Shown: one piece after another, positions 38,941 through 47,089 of the stretch | Numbering within the stretch: the stretch's first letter is position 1 | How the letters are laid out: each line of letters opens with the position of its first letter | Source of the DNA: Fundidesulfovibrio soli | Lineage (GTDB): Bacteria; Desulfobacterota; Desulfovibrionia; Desulfovibrionales; Desulfovibrionaceae | Reading direction: 5' to 3' | Assembly: GCF_022808695.1 (NCBI RefSeq) | Contig: NZ_JAKZKW010000002.1 | Span: 1 to 64,000, forward strand | Length of the DNA: 64,000 nucleotides | Program-made: the position numbers and the translations under genes | Notes under the pieces: model-generated | Told to the model about the DNA's origin: nothing | What the model saw: the letters and a program-made list of their open reading frames with translations, nothing else | The model's database searches: none

Positions 38941-39636
38941 ATGGACTACCTGCTGGAGGGTCTCTCGCGGGCCGTGGACCTTCTGTCCACGGGGGACCCC
39001 GAGACGTTCTCGGCCGTGGCCGCCACGCTGGAGGCCACGGCCCTTTCCATGGGCATGGCCCTGGCTGTCGGGATGCCGGTGGGGTTCTGCCTGGGGTATT
39101 TCAACTTCCCGGGCAGGCGGCTGCTGCGCATGTGCTCGGACGCGCTCATGGCCTTCCCCACGGTGGTCATCGGCCTGCTGGTCTATGCCCTGCTGTCTCG
39201 CCGGGGTCCCCTGGGCGACCTGGATCTGCTCTTCACCATCCCGGGCATGGCCCTGGGCCTGACCCTGCTGGCCCTGCCCATGATCGCCAGCCTGACCGCC
39301 GCCGCCGTGGAGCAGCTGGACCCCAGGCTCCGCCTCACCCTGCTGACCCTGGGCGCGGACCGCCGCCAGCTGCTGCTGGGCATCCTCTGGGAGGCCCGCT
39401 TCGGCGTCGTGGCCGGGGCCGTGGCCACTTTCGGGCGCGTGGTTTCCGAGGTGGGTATCGCCATGATGGTGGGCGGCAACATCAAATGGCACACCCGTAC
39501 CATCACCACGGCCATCGCCCTGGAGACGGGCAAGGGCGAGTTCGCCCAGGGGGTCGCTCTGGGCGCGGTGCTCATGGGCATCTCCCTGCTGGTCAACGCG
39601 GCCCTGGTAGTGCTCCGGCGAAGGAGCGGCGCATGA
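38941..39636 (+). CDS. tupB: Tungstate ABC transporter permease
   Basis: A 231-residue inner-membrane permease with about five or six helices. The binding-protein-dependent permease signature, the EAA-type loop around GADRRQLLLGILWEARFGVVAG, contacts the ATPase. The ATG immediately follows the tupA stop, and the gene ends overlapping the tupC start in an ATGA, so all three transporter genes are tightly coupled. Confidence 0.93.
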   Translation: MDYLLEGLSRAVDLLSTGDPETFSAVAATLEATALSMGMALAVGMPVGFCLGYFNFPGRRLLRMCSDALMAFPTVVIGLLVYALLSRRGPLGDLDLLFTIPGMALGLTLLALPMIASLTAAAVEQLDPRLRLTLLTLGADRRQLLLGILWEARFGVVAGAVATFGRVVSEVGIAMMVGGNIKWHTRTITTAIALETGKGEFAQGVALGAVLMGISLLVNAALVVLRRRSGA

Positions 39637-40298
39637 GCGGCCCCCTCGTATACGAGATTTCGGGCCTCGAGCACCGCTTCGGGGATCGTGTGGCCACCCG
39701 TTGCGAGCATCTGGCCGTGGAGCAAGGCGGCATCGTGGGTCTGCGCGGCCCGAACGGCGCGGGCAAGAGCACGCTTCTGGCCATTATGGCCTTCCTGCTG
39801 GCTCCATCAACAGGCGAGGTGCTGTTCATGGGGCGTCCCGGGCTCTGCGGGGACCCGGCCCTGCGCCGCCAGGCCGTGCTCATGCCCCAGGACCCGGCCC
39901 TGCTGCGCCGCCGGGTGGAGGACAACGTGCTCTACGGCCTGCGTGTCAGGGGCAGGGAAGATCCGGGCAGCCTGCGGCAGGCCCTTGAGCTGGTCGGGCT
40001 TGATCCCCAAACCTATCGCCGCCGCTGGTGGTGGGAGCTTTCCGGCGGGGAAGGCAGGCGCGTGGCCCTGGCGGCCCGCCTGGCGCTCAATCCCTTGGTG
40101 CTGCTCCTGGACGAGCCCACCGCAAGCCTGGACCCTCAGAGTTCGGAGCTGGTTCGCCGCGCGGTGCTCAGCGCCAGGGACAAGCGCGGGCTCACCTGCG
40201 TCGTGGTCAGCCACGACCCGCAGTGGCTTGAAAGCCTCTGCGACGTGATACACACTGTCGAGCCTTGGGCCGCGGAACCCCAGGCCGCGATCCCCTGA
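39633..40298 (+). CDS. tupC: Tungstate ABC transporter ATP-binding protein
   Basis: A 221-residue ABC ATPase energising tungstate uptake. Walker A GPNGAGKS (39-46), signature LSGGE (137-141) and Walker B LVLLLDEP (156-163) are present, and the switch His lies in VVSHDP. The start is the ATG overlapping the tupB stop. A MobB-type gene follows after 18 bases and may be cotranscribed. Confidence 0.93.
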   Translation: MSGPLVYEISGLEHRFGDRVATRCEHLAVEQGGIVGLRGPNGAGKSTLLAIMAFLLAPSTGEVLFMGRPGLCGDPALRRQAVLMPQDPALLRRRVEDNVLYGLRVRGREDPGSLRQALELVGLDPQTYRRRWWWELSGGEGRRVALAARLALNPLVLLLDEPTASLDPQSSELVRRAVLSARDKRGLTCVVVSHDPQWLESLCDVIHTVEPWAAEPQAAIP

Positions 40299-40316
40299 AA
40301 GCCAAAGGAGGCGCCC

Positions 40317-41030
40317 ATGCGCGCTGTGAACGTTGTCGGATTCAAGGATACGGGCAAGACCACCCTCTGCGTGCGGCTCATCGCCGAGTTGTCCGCGCTG
40401 GGCGTGGAGGCCGCATCGCTCAAGTTCACGCATCAGGCCGGGCTGGACAAGCAGAACACGGACACGGCCAAGCTGCTCGCTGTCAGCCCCGCGGTGGGGG
40501 CCATCGGCGAGGGCGAGTCGGCCATGTTCTGGCGCGGCAAGCGCCACCTGGACCAGATGCTGCCCCTGCTGGGCCGCGACATGGTCGTGGTGGAAGGCGG
40601 CAAGGATCTGACCGTCATGCCCAGGGTGGTCATCGCGGCCAACGCGGCCCAGGCCCGCGACCTGGGCGCGGGCGCGGGCGGCCTGGCCATCGCGGTCTAC
40701 GGGCCCGAGGGCGTGGACGGCGTACCCGCCGTGACGGACGTGGCCGCCCTGGCCAAACTGGTGAACGAGCACGCCTTCCTGCTGCCCGGGCTGGACTGCG
40801 GGGGCTGCGGCCAGGCCGACTGCCGTGAGCTGGCCGCCAGCATCGTGTCAGGGGCTGTCGGGGTCGCGGGATGCACTTCCCTGGGCGGCAGCCTGGAAAT
40901 CACCGTGAACGGCGCACCCCTGGGCCTGAACCCGTTCGTGGGCCGCATGCTGCGCGCCGGGCTGGCCGGAATGCTCGGGGAGCTCAAGGGCGTCACGCCA
41001 GGCAAGGTCGTCATCACCATGGAGATGTAA
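40317..41030 (+). CDS. mobB: MobB-type GTPase fused to a four-cysteine Fe-S motif
   Basis: A 237-residue protein. The N-terminal half is a MobB-like P-loop protein (GFKDTGKTT, 8-16; VVVEGGKD around 91-97), which assists MobA in making MGD cofactor. After about residue 155 it carries Cys161, 164, 169 and 186 with spacing C-x2-C-x4-C-x16-C, the pattern of the small Fe-S domain found in RnfB and CODH proteins. A C-terminal segment (about 190-237) with GLNPFVGRMLRAGLAGMLG is unassigned. Strong AAAGGAGG. Its place behind tupABC suggests a role in tungsten or molybdenum cofactor assembly; the Fe-S part is inference. Confidence 0.88.
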   Translation: MRAVNVVGFKDTGKTTLCVRLIAELSALGVEAASLKFTHQAGLDKQNTDTAKLLAVSPAVGAIGEGESAMFWRGKRHLDQMLPLLGRDMVVVEGGKDLTVMPRVVIAANAAQARDLGAGAGGLAIAVYGPEGVDGVPAVTDVAALAKLVNEHAFLLPGLDCGGCGQADCRELAASIVSGAVGVAGCTSLGGSLEITVNGAPLGLNPFVGRMLRAGLAGMLGELKGVTPGKVVITMEM

Positions 41031-41121
41031 GGGCGCGCGGAATCGGGCTTGTCCTTGTCATCCGATGGTTGAATGTGTAGTCCTCAGATGGGACTCCAAC
41101 TTGCCTTCGCCAGGAGAGAAC

Positions 41122-42549
41122 ATGGACGTCGCCGAGAGCGCCCCGGTTCCCGATGATGACGCTGAGCTGCAAGACCAGCATCTCAAGCGCCTGGAGGTGG
41201 TAAATAGCCGCATTCAGGCCAAGCTCGGCAATTACAAGGCATACAATTTCACGCAGCTTCAAAGCGTTGCGCTGAATATCTTTTTCGACCTGGCGCAGGA
41301 GTTCACCTGCGTCGAGGACGTCTACGCCGTCTGTGTCATGATTCCCAAGGCCCTCTTCGGCTTGGAATGCACCCTCTACGTGGCCGACGGCCACAACGAG
41401 ATCATCAGTTGCTGCTCCAGCTACTGCCCCAGGATAGAACAGAACGTCGAATTCACCGAGGAGATGGCCGTCACCAGCGGCCACCTGATGGTGCCCATCA
41501 AGGGCAACCGTGAGCTCATATCGCAGTTGCCGTTCACCCCGCGCGGGGACGTGATCGGCATGCTGCAACTCTTCCCCGGGGATACGCTCAACGAACACGA
41601 CAAGCTCTTCTGGGGTCGGTACGCCAACCGCATCGGTTTTCAGCTGCACAACAGATTCATCAGCATGAAGAACAAGGAGCATGTGCAGTTCATCCGCAAT
41701 CTGGTGAAAGACATCGGGCATAACGTGATAGTGCCCAATATGTACTTCAAGCTGTTCTACAAGCGGCTCGAAGCGCGCATCAATCTCGTGCGCCCGCTGC
41801 AGGAAAAATTCCTTCGACTGAAATCCATCTGTACGGTGGATGACGAAGCCACGATGCGCGAATGGTCAAAGATTGAGAATGATATTGAATATATATATAA
41901 CACGATTCAAGAACAGTTCAAAGAAATCTACAGCCACTATCAGAACACGAGCCTGTTCCTGGAGACCTTGCTGAGGAGCAGCCACTTTGAGGAGGGCCGG
42001 TATGTTCTCGAAAAGCGCAAGTGCAACTTCAAGAGCCAGGTGATCGACCCGCAGGTGGAGCGCTTCAGGGCCCGGCTGGCGGAGCGCGGCATCGAGATCG
42101 ACACCTCCATGGGCGGCGTGCCCGATCAGGAGATCGAGGTGGTGGCGGACCTGGGGCTCATCTCCCAGGTATTCTCGAACCTGTTCTCCAACGTGGTGAA
42201 GTACACCCGCGACGTGCTGGACGACTCCGGACGCAGGCGCAAATTCATGTCCTACGGCTGGTATGTGGCCAGGGATTATTTCGGAGCCGGCCGCGACGGC
42301 GTGAAGCTCAACGTGTTCAGCACCGGCCCGCGCATCCAGGCGGAGCAGCGCGCCGGCCTGTTCACCGAGGGCTACCGCGCCGAGAATTCCCAAGGGGAGT
42401 ACGGCACCGGGCACGGGCTGTACTTCATCCGCGAGGTGGTGAAGCTCCACGGCGGGGATGTGGGCTACGAGCCTACCCCGCTGGGCAACAACTTCTACAT
42501 CGTGCTGCCCTTCGTATCCCAGCCTAAGGAGGGCGAGCCCTCCGATTGA
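41122..42549 (+). CDS. Soluble sensor histidine kinase-like protein
   Basis: A 475-residue cytoplasmic protein without membrane segments. A GAF-like sensory region (about 45-190) precedes a probable phosphoacceptor His200 in GHNVIVPN, followed by long helices and a HATPase domain (about 310-470) with an N-box (NLFSNVVKYTRDV) and a G2-type GTGHGLYFIRE motif. The start is the ATG at 41122 behind CAGGAGAG; an upstream ATG at 41065 lacks a site. No response regulator is adjacent. It could act on a distant partner. Confidence 0.85.
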   Translation: MDVAESAPVPDDDAELQDQHLKRLEVVNSRIQAKLGNYKAYNFTQLQSVALNIFFDLAQEFTCVEDVYAVCVMIPKALFGLECTLYVADGHNEIISCCSSYCPRIEQNVEFTEEMAVTSGHLMVPIKGNRELISQLPFTPRGDVIGMLQLFPGDTLNEHDKLFWGRYANRIGFQLHNRFISMKNKEHVQFIRNLVKDIGHNVIVPNMYFKLFYKRLEARINLVRPLQEKFLRLKSICTVDDEATMREWSKIENDIEYIYNTIQEQFKEIYSHYQNTSLFLETLLRSSHFEEGRYVLEKRKCNFKSQVIDPQVERFRARLAERGIEIDTSMGGVPDQEIEVVADLGLISQVFSNLFSNVVKYTRDVLDDSGRRRKFMSYGWYVARDYFGAGRDGVKLNVFSTGPRIQAEQRAGLFTEGYRAENSQGEYGTGHGLYFIREVVKLHGGDVGYEPTPLGNNFYIVLPFVSQPKEGEPSD

Positions 42550-42762
42550 GGCGGCGACGGCGGGCGCGGCCGGATTCAGCGGTTCAGGCCCGCCTGTGGC
42601 CGTGCAGTTCCCGGCTTCCCGGGGGCGGAACCCGAAAAACAGTGCGTCCGGCAATGCGTGGACGATGATGCCGGTGCGGGCCTGATCCAGCTCCGCGCCC
42701 GTCAATCTTCCGTACTATGAGGCGAAGGACCGCCGACATGTCCGCCAGAGAGGTTTCGATTC

Positions 42763-43188
42763 ATGTCCAGCAGTTATCTCGATGAGGTCTTGAAGCCTGA
42801 CCAGCGCGTCAACGCCCTGTTCAACCTGCTGGGTGTGCGCCCTGTCCGCCTGGGGGCGGATGGCGCCGAGCTGGAGCTGCCCTTCAAGCCTGACCTGCTG
42901 CAGGGCGCGGGCGTTCTGGCGGGAGGAGTGATGGCGGCGCTGGCCGACGAGGCGATGGCCCATGTGGTTCTGGCCAACCTGGAGCCCGGGCTGCAGACGG
43001 CCACCATCGAGATGAGCGTGCGCTACTTCCGCCCCGTGCTGCGCAGCGGCCTGCGCGCGGCGGCATCACTGGTCAACAAGGGCAAGAAGATCATCAGCGC
43101 CGAGGCCACCGTGACCGACGATCAGGGGCGCCTGGTCTGCAAGGCGAGCGCATCGTTTTTCGTGGTGGATAGACGGCAGGGGGCTTGA
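42763..43188 (+). CDS. PaaI-family hotdog thioesterase
   Basis: A 141-residue hotdog-fold protein. The GVLAGGVMAALADEAMAHV helix and the ATIEMSVRYFRPV strand match the PaaI/YdiI acyl-CoA thioesterase group, whose members release free acids from aryl- or acyl-CoA. The substrate cannot be told. The gene stands alone on the plus strand, convergent with uspA; the preceding 213 bases show no other gene. Confidence 0.88.
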   Translation: MSSSYLDEVLKPDQRVNALFNLLGVRPVRLGADGAELELPFKPDLLQGAGVLAGGVMAALADEAMAHVVLANLEPGLQTATIEMSVRYFRPVLRSGLRAAASLVNKGKKIISAEATVTDDQGRLVCKASASFFVVDRRQGA

Positions 43189-43190
43189 AT

Positions 43191-43228
43191 CGGGGCCGCG
43201 GCGGGCGTCACGCCGCGCAACGGCCCCG
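43191..43228. terminator. GC-rich hairpin between convergent genes
   Basis: CGGGGCCG (43191-43198) pairs with CGGCCCCG (43221-43228), with an inner five-bp stem (43199-43203 with 43211-43215). It lies between the convergent thioesterase and uspA genes. There is no T-run, so bidirectional termination is only suggested. Confidence 0.4.
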
Positions 43229-43236
43229 CGTCCGGC

Positions 43237-43650
43237 TCAGCGGACGACCAGTACGCTGCAGGGGGCTTGGCTGACCACCTTGCTGGCGACGCTGCCGATG
43301 AGGAAGCGGTCCAGTTTGGTCTTGGCCCTGCTGCCCATGATGATCAGGTCGGGTTTGGCCTTCTCGGCATAGGTCAGGATCGTGTCGGCGGGCGAGGTGC
43401 CGTACTCGAGAGCCGTGCTGACCTCCATGCCCATCTTCTTGGCCTCCCCGCGGGCCTTTTCCAGGGAGTTGCGGGCGAAGTCCATCAGCTGTTGGCTGAC
43501 GCTTTCAGGAATCCCTTCGCCGAAATCGACGAAATCCTCCACCACGGTGAACAGCACAAGTTCGGCGTTTTTCGACTTGGCCAGATCCACGGCCTTTTCG
43601 AGAAGAGCGGGAGCGGTCGGTGAGAAGTCAAGGCAGGCAATCATTTTCAT
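43237..43650 (-). CDS. Universal stress protein, UspA family
   Basis: A 137-residue single-domain Usp protein. The ATP-binding signature is seen as G-SRAK...IGSVASKVV near the C-terminus, ending APCSVLVVR. I start at the ATG at 43650, six to seven bases after GAGAGG; the longer frame to 43701 has no such site. It is the last gene of a minus-strand series headed by the sigma-54 promoter at 47.1 kb, 47 bases after the preceding gene, and may be its distal member. Confidence 0.9.
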   Translation of the reverse strand: MKMIACLDFSPTAPALLEKAVDLAKSKNAELVLFTVVEDFVDFGEGIPESVSQQLMDFARNSLEKARGEAKKMGMEVSTALEYGTSPADTILTYAEKAKPDLIIMGSRAKTKLDRFLIGSVASKVVSQAPCSVLVVR

Positions 43651-43697
43651 GGCATACCTCTCATCTGGTTTCGCCGTGGCACGATGCCGGCGGCACG

Positions 43698-44516
43698 TCA
43701 CTCATTTCCGTCTTTCTTGATGCCGGAGGGCAATTCCACCATGTAGCCAGGTTTACATGCGCCCGTCACCATCCGGGCTGTGCAGTCGTCTGATTGGCAG
43801 CCGTCCACCAGCGCTTCACCCGTCTGTATGCCGCGCTCGTCGAAGACCGGAACGTGCACGCCGGTCCGCAGGCCGTGTCTGGTGCCCATGGAAAAGGCTA
43901 TCACCATGCCGTTTTCGTCCTTCTTGGCCAGATAGACCACCGCCTGGCCATTTTGGGCCAGAATACGCTCAAACGTGCGGTTTGCAAGGTATCCGGCAAC
44001 CCCGAAAGGCAGCGCGAGCAGCAGCATGGCGACGCTCGCGCTGAAGGGGTGAACCCCGGTGGCCCGCGTGACGAATGAGGGCGAAGCGCTCCGCATGGCG
44101 TCCGCGTTGGCGTGTACGGTAACAGCTATGATCAGGGGCTTGGGGGCAGGGGCCAGGGGGTCTGTGGAGGGCCCGGTGAGCGTGAAAATGGTCTTCCCGG
44201 GGGGGGCGTCCTCGGCGATGAGCACATCGCCCCGCCACATGGTGCCGCCCAACCAGAAACCGCTGAACTCGCTCTGTGGAGTGAGGCTCACCTGACCGTC
44301 GCCGCCCTGCACGATGATGTCGCGGATGGTGGCCGCGCCCTGCGGCAGGGGGGCCGTAACGGGCTGGGTGGAGCCGGGCAGGCCCTGGAGGTCGCGCTGT
44401 TCGCCCTTGAAACCGGCGGCCAGCCCGTCAGCCAGGCAGGCCAGGGCGGCGAAGAGCAGGGCGGAGGCGATCCAGCCGGAAAACCTGCGCACATTCTGGC
44501 AATCGGAAATGTTCAT
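43698..44516 (-). CDS. Membrane protein of unknown function with periplasmic domain
   Basis: A 272-residue protein I do not recognise. A first hydrophobic helix (about 12-31) is followed by an extracytoplasmic region of mostly beta character (about 35-155), a second helix (about 158-178, SASVAMLLLALPFGVAGYL) and a cytoplasmic domain of about 90 residues with a possible beta-barrel (GTRHGLRTGVHVPVFDERG). Two Cys in the C-terminal part (DGCQSDDC) could bind metal. The ATG at 44516 is preferred to the GTG at 44522. It lies between a small membrane gene and uspA. Confidence 0.8.
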   Translation of the reverse strand: MNISDCQNVRRFSGWIASALLFAALACLADGLAAGFKGEQRDLQGLPGSTQPVTAPLPQGAATIRDIIVQGGDGQVSLTPQSEFSGFWLGGTMWRGDVLIAEDAPPGKTIFTLTGPSTDPLAPAPKPLIIAVTVHANADAMRSASPSFVTRATGVHPFSASVAMLLLALPFGVAGYLANRTFERILAQNGQAVVYLAKKDENGMVIAFSMGTRHGLRTGVHVPVFDERGIQTGEALVDGCQSDDCTARMVTGACKPGYMVELPSGIKKDGNE

Positions 44517-44597
44517 GGGCACCTGATGTCACGTTCGGGAAGGGAAGGAAAGCCGCGCACGAACAATCTGTGCTGAACGCCCGGGTGAGCGGGCCTC

Positions 44598-44813
44598 TCA
44601 GGCTGCGTCCGGCTCGCTGCGGACCTTGTCGCGCAGCAGGCGGATCAAAGTGATGCCGCCCAGCAGGGTGGGCACGAAGAGGGAGAAAAAGGCCTTGCAG
44701 AAGGCGGGGGTGAAGTTCTCGGGATCGTGCGAGGCGGCGTACATGCCCACGCAGAGCTCCACGAGAATGGCCACGTCCACGGCGATGAGGGTGATCTTCT
44801 GCTTGGCGTTCAT
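44598..44813 (-). CDS. Small two-helix membrane protein
   Basis: A 71-residue protein with two predicted transmembrane helices (about 7-28 and 41-60) and a charged C-terminus (RDKVRSEPDAA). The ATG at 44813 has a clear AAGGAG eight bases upstream, which supports a real gene. No family recognised. It follows the lipoprotein gene after a 145-base gap containing a large hairpin. Confidence 0.8.
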   Translation of the reverse strand: MNAKQKITLIAVDVAILVELCVGMYAASHDPENFTPAFCKAFFSLFVPTLLGGITLIRLLRDKVRSEPDAA

Positions 44814-44856
44814 TCCATTTTCTCCTTGGGTCGCGCTGGGCGCTTCTGCTGTTGGG

Positions 44857-44910
44857 TCCAGAGTCGGAGGGCCGGCGATGGGGGGTCGAGGTCCGGCCCT
44901 CCGCTCTGGA
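44857..44910 (-). other. Large intergenic hairpin
   Basis: TCCAGAG and GGAGGGCCGG (44857-44863, 44866-44875) pair perfectly with CCGGCCCTCC and CTCTGGA (44893-44902, 44904-44910), giving 17 base pairs with one small internal loop and a 17-base apex. No T-run follows on either strand. In the minus-strand transcript it could stabilise or stop the mRNA between the lipoprotein gene and the small membrane gene. Confidence 0.6.
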
Positions 44911-44958
44911 GGTATGGCTGGCGGCCGCGGTGGGGGGGTGCGGCCTTACCTGCCTCTA

Positions 44959-45561
44959 CTACTTCTTGAAGATGTCGGTCTTGCTGATGTTCATGAACCG
45001 CAGCGCCTTGCCTTCGTCCTTGTAGTACACCCGGACTTCGTCGCCGGCGTCCCAGGTGGCGTCGGGCCAAGCCATGTACTCGTCAGGCACGCTGAAGGTC
45101 ACGAGCAGCTTCTGGCGGCCGGAGTAGATGGTGACGGTCTTCTTGGCCTTGTCGACCATGGGGAACTGCTTGGCCTTGCTGGCTTCCTTGTCGAACACCA
45201 GGGGGTGGTCCTTGTCCACGTTCTCCTGGATGTCGTGGATCTTGAAGTTGATGGTCTTGAAGGCCTGAGCCTGGGGATCGAAGATCACGATCTGGCTCTT
45301 CTGGGTGTCCAGCTTCATGCGCAGGCCGGCCTTGGGCGCGGGGCCGGTCTCGGCGGGGTCTACGGGCATCTGGTACACCACCGGAGGCAGGCCGTTGTAG
45401 TCAGGGGCGGCCGGGTCGGCCTTCTTGTCCCTGATGAAAGTGACCTTCTTGGCGTCCTTGTCGAAGGCCACGACTCTGCCCTGATCCACCTTGCCGAAGT
45501 CGCTGCAGCCCAAGAGAGAGGCCAGCGCCAGAGCGGCCAAGAGAAGTGGGAATCGCTTCAT
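44959..45561 (-). CDS. Lipoprotein of unknown function (DUF4881-like)
   Basis: A 200-residue lipoprotein with signal peptide and lipobox LLGC (lipidated Cys19). The mature part is rich in Lys and Asp, predicted mostly beta, and resembles the DUF4881 proteins of sulfate reducers; I am moderately sure of that label. The ATG at 45561 is eight bases after AAGGAG, so it is preferred to an ATG two codons earlier that sits too close. It is 30 bases downstream of the TauE-type transporter, which suggests a joint role at the membrane. Confidence 0.85.
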   Translation of the reverse strand: MKRFPLLLAALALASLLGCSDFGKVDQGRVVAFDKDAKKVTFIRDKKADPAAPDYNGLPPVVYQMPVDPAETGPAPKAGLRMKLDTQKSQIVIFDPQAQAFKTINFKIHDIQENVDKDHPLVFDKEASKAKQFPMVDKAKKTVTIYSGRQKLLVTFSVPDEYMAWPDATWDAGDEVRVYYKDEGKALRFMNISKTDIFKK

Positions 45562-45591
45562 GTTCATTGCTCCTTGGCTCTGTTGTTGCGT

Positions 45592-46644
45592 TTACGCGGC
45601 CTTCTTGGCGGCGAGTTCCATCTTGGCGCCCTGGATCATCTTCACGAAGATGTAGAGGCTCATGCCCGCCACCAAGCCCAGGATGAGCACTGTGGAGGCA
45701 ACGTCCATGGCGTAGTTGAGCTGCTTGAAGGTAGACCCGATCATCTTCATTGCGATGGAAACCGCGCAGCCAATGACCGCCAGGCCGAAGGCGATGCGGA
45801 TGCCGTAGCCCTTGATGTACTTGGTGGCCACGGTGCCCACCTGGGCGCCGATGGATGCGCCGCAGAGCATGATGATGGCGGCCACGAGCTCGGTGCGGCC
45901 CTTGAAGGTGTAGGAGGCGGCGCCGTAGAGGCCCGAGATCATGACTTCGAAGAGGTCCGTGCCCACGGCCACGTGGGTGGGGCAGCCGACCAGGTAGATC
46001 AGGGCGGGCATGCGGATGAGACCGCCGCCGATGCCCAGGATGCCAGCCAGCCAGCCGGTGAGGAAGCTCACGCCGATGGGCAGCCAGGCCGAGCAGGTGA
46101 TGCCGGCGGCCTCAAGGGTCACCATGGGAGGAATCTTGATCTTGTGCAGGGTCTTGTGCCACTCGATGCCGGTAGCCAGAGCGTCCACTTCCTTGCCGGC
46201 GGCCTTGGCGGCGCGTTCCTTCTGGCGGCGCTTGTTGACATCGTGGAAGACCATCCAGGCGATGAGGAAGAGCAGGCCCAGGTAGATGTAGCGCACGACC
46301 TTCTCGACACTGCCTATGCGCTCGAGCCACATGACCATCTGCGCGCCGACCTCGAAGCCGCCGACTGTGCCGACGATCATGATCATGCCCAGTTTGTAGT
46401 CCACGTTGCCGAACTTGCCGTGGCGCATGGTGGCGATGAGGGACTTGCCCGCCATGTGGGCGATGTCCGTGCCGATGGCGAAGGCCATGGGGAAACCGAG
46501 AATGTTCAGGCCGGGGGTGACCATCCAGGCGCCGCCCATGCCGAAGAAGCCGCCGATGATGCCCACGCCCACACCGAGGATGATGAGGCCGGGCCAGAAG
46601 ATCTTAACGCCCGCGATGGGCATGAGGATATAGAGCCATTCCAT
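45592..46644 (-). CDS. TauE/SafE-family transporter (putative sulfite/organosulfonate exporter)
   Basis: A 350-residue inner-membrane protein with about eight helices. The duplicated TauE/SafE signature is visible: GVGVGIIGGFFGMGGAWMVTP near residue 25 and GWLAGILGIGGGLIRMPALIY in the second half. Family members export or import sulfite, sulfoacetate, sulfonates or related anions. The Shine-Dalgarno AAGGAG lies seven bases before the ATG. It is the second gene after a perfect sigma-54 promoter and opposite a membrane-bound enhancer-binding protein, so its expression is probably switched by a signal sensed outside the cell. Confidence 0.9.
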   Translation of the reverse strand: MEWLYILMPIAGVKIFWPGLIILGVGVGIIGGFFGMGGAWMVTPGLNILGFPMAFAIGTDIAHMAGKSLIATMRHGKFGNVDYKLGMIMIVGTVGGFEVGAQMVMWLERIGSVEKVVRYIYLGLLFLIAWMVFHDVNKRRQKERAAKAAGKEVDALATGIEWHKTLHKIKIPPMVTLEAAGITCSAWLPIGVSFLTGWLAGILGIGGGLIRMPALIYLVGCPTHVAVGTDLFEVMISGLYGAASYTFKGRTELVAAIIMLCGASIGAQVGTVATKYIKGYGIRIAFGLAVIGCAVSIAMKMIGSTFKQLNYAMDVASTVLILGLVAGMSLYIFVKMIQGAKMELAAKKAA

Positions 46645-46664
46645 GTTGGTTCTCCTTGCCGGGC

Positions 46665-46955
46665 TTAGTGTTCAGCCAGTTCGCGGGACTTCAGGTCCAG
46701 ACCGATCCAGTGCATGATGATGTCCGCCAGCACGCCGAAGATCACACCGATCAGCGGGATCAGGATGACGGTCAGGATGGTGAAATACAGGTGGCTCTCA
46801 TTGTAGAGATTGGCCCACCAGGCCATGATGCCGGTCAGCTTGCGGGTATCCGCAACCAGGACGATGGGTGCTCCACCTCCGCCTGCGGCCAGCGCCAGGC
46901 CGGGCGCTCCCAACGCGAGCATCAACGTGATAGCCAGTTGTGTGATCCTCTTCAT
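46665..46955 (-). CDS. Small membrane protein preceding the TauE-type transporter
   Basis: A 96-residue protein with a signal peptide (about 1-23), a short Gly-rich segment and a long hydrophobic region (about 52-77) near the C-terminus, ending KSRELAEH. The start is the ATG at 46955 behind a strong AAGGAGGA; the frame is open upstream without a site. It is the first gene after the sigma-54 promoter, 20 bases before the transporter. It may be an accessory subunit; no family recognised. Confidence 0.85.
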   Translation of the reverse strand: MKRITQLAITLMLALGAPGLALAAGGGGAPIVLVADTRKLTGIMAWWANLYNESHLYFTILTVILIPLIGVIFGVLADIIMHWIGLDLKSRELAEH

Positions 46956-47089
46956 CTGTGCTCCTCCTTGGTGTTCCTGCCAGTTCTCCACCGGGCCGGG
47001 GCTCCACCCCGGACATCCCGGATTGATAGCCACCGTGGGCGGGCCGGTCCTGCGCCGGCCCGAAAAACGCGCAAAATCAGCATTTGTAC

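Noticed and set aside
38853-40298. A 481-codon frame covering tupC with a long extension
   Set aside because: The extension is an off-frame reading of tupA and tupB. TupC begins at the ATG overlapping the tupB stop.
43678-43692. TGGCAC at 43678 as a second sigma-54 promoter
   Set aside because: The -12 part (TTGC) is missing at the proper spacing; it reads CGGC.
44626-46668. A 680-codon plus-strand frame opposite the TauE operon
   Set aside because: Antisense artefact, His/Asp/Gly-rich and without start signals; the minus-strand genes have clear Shine-Dalgarno sites and membrane topology.
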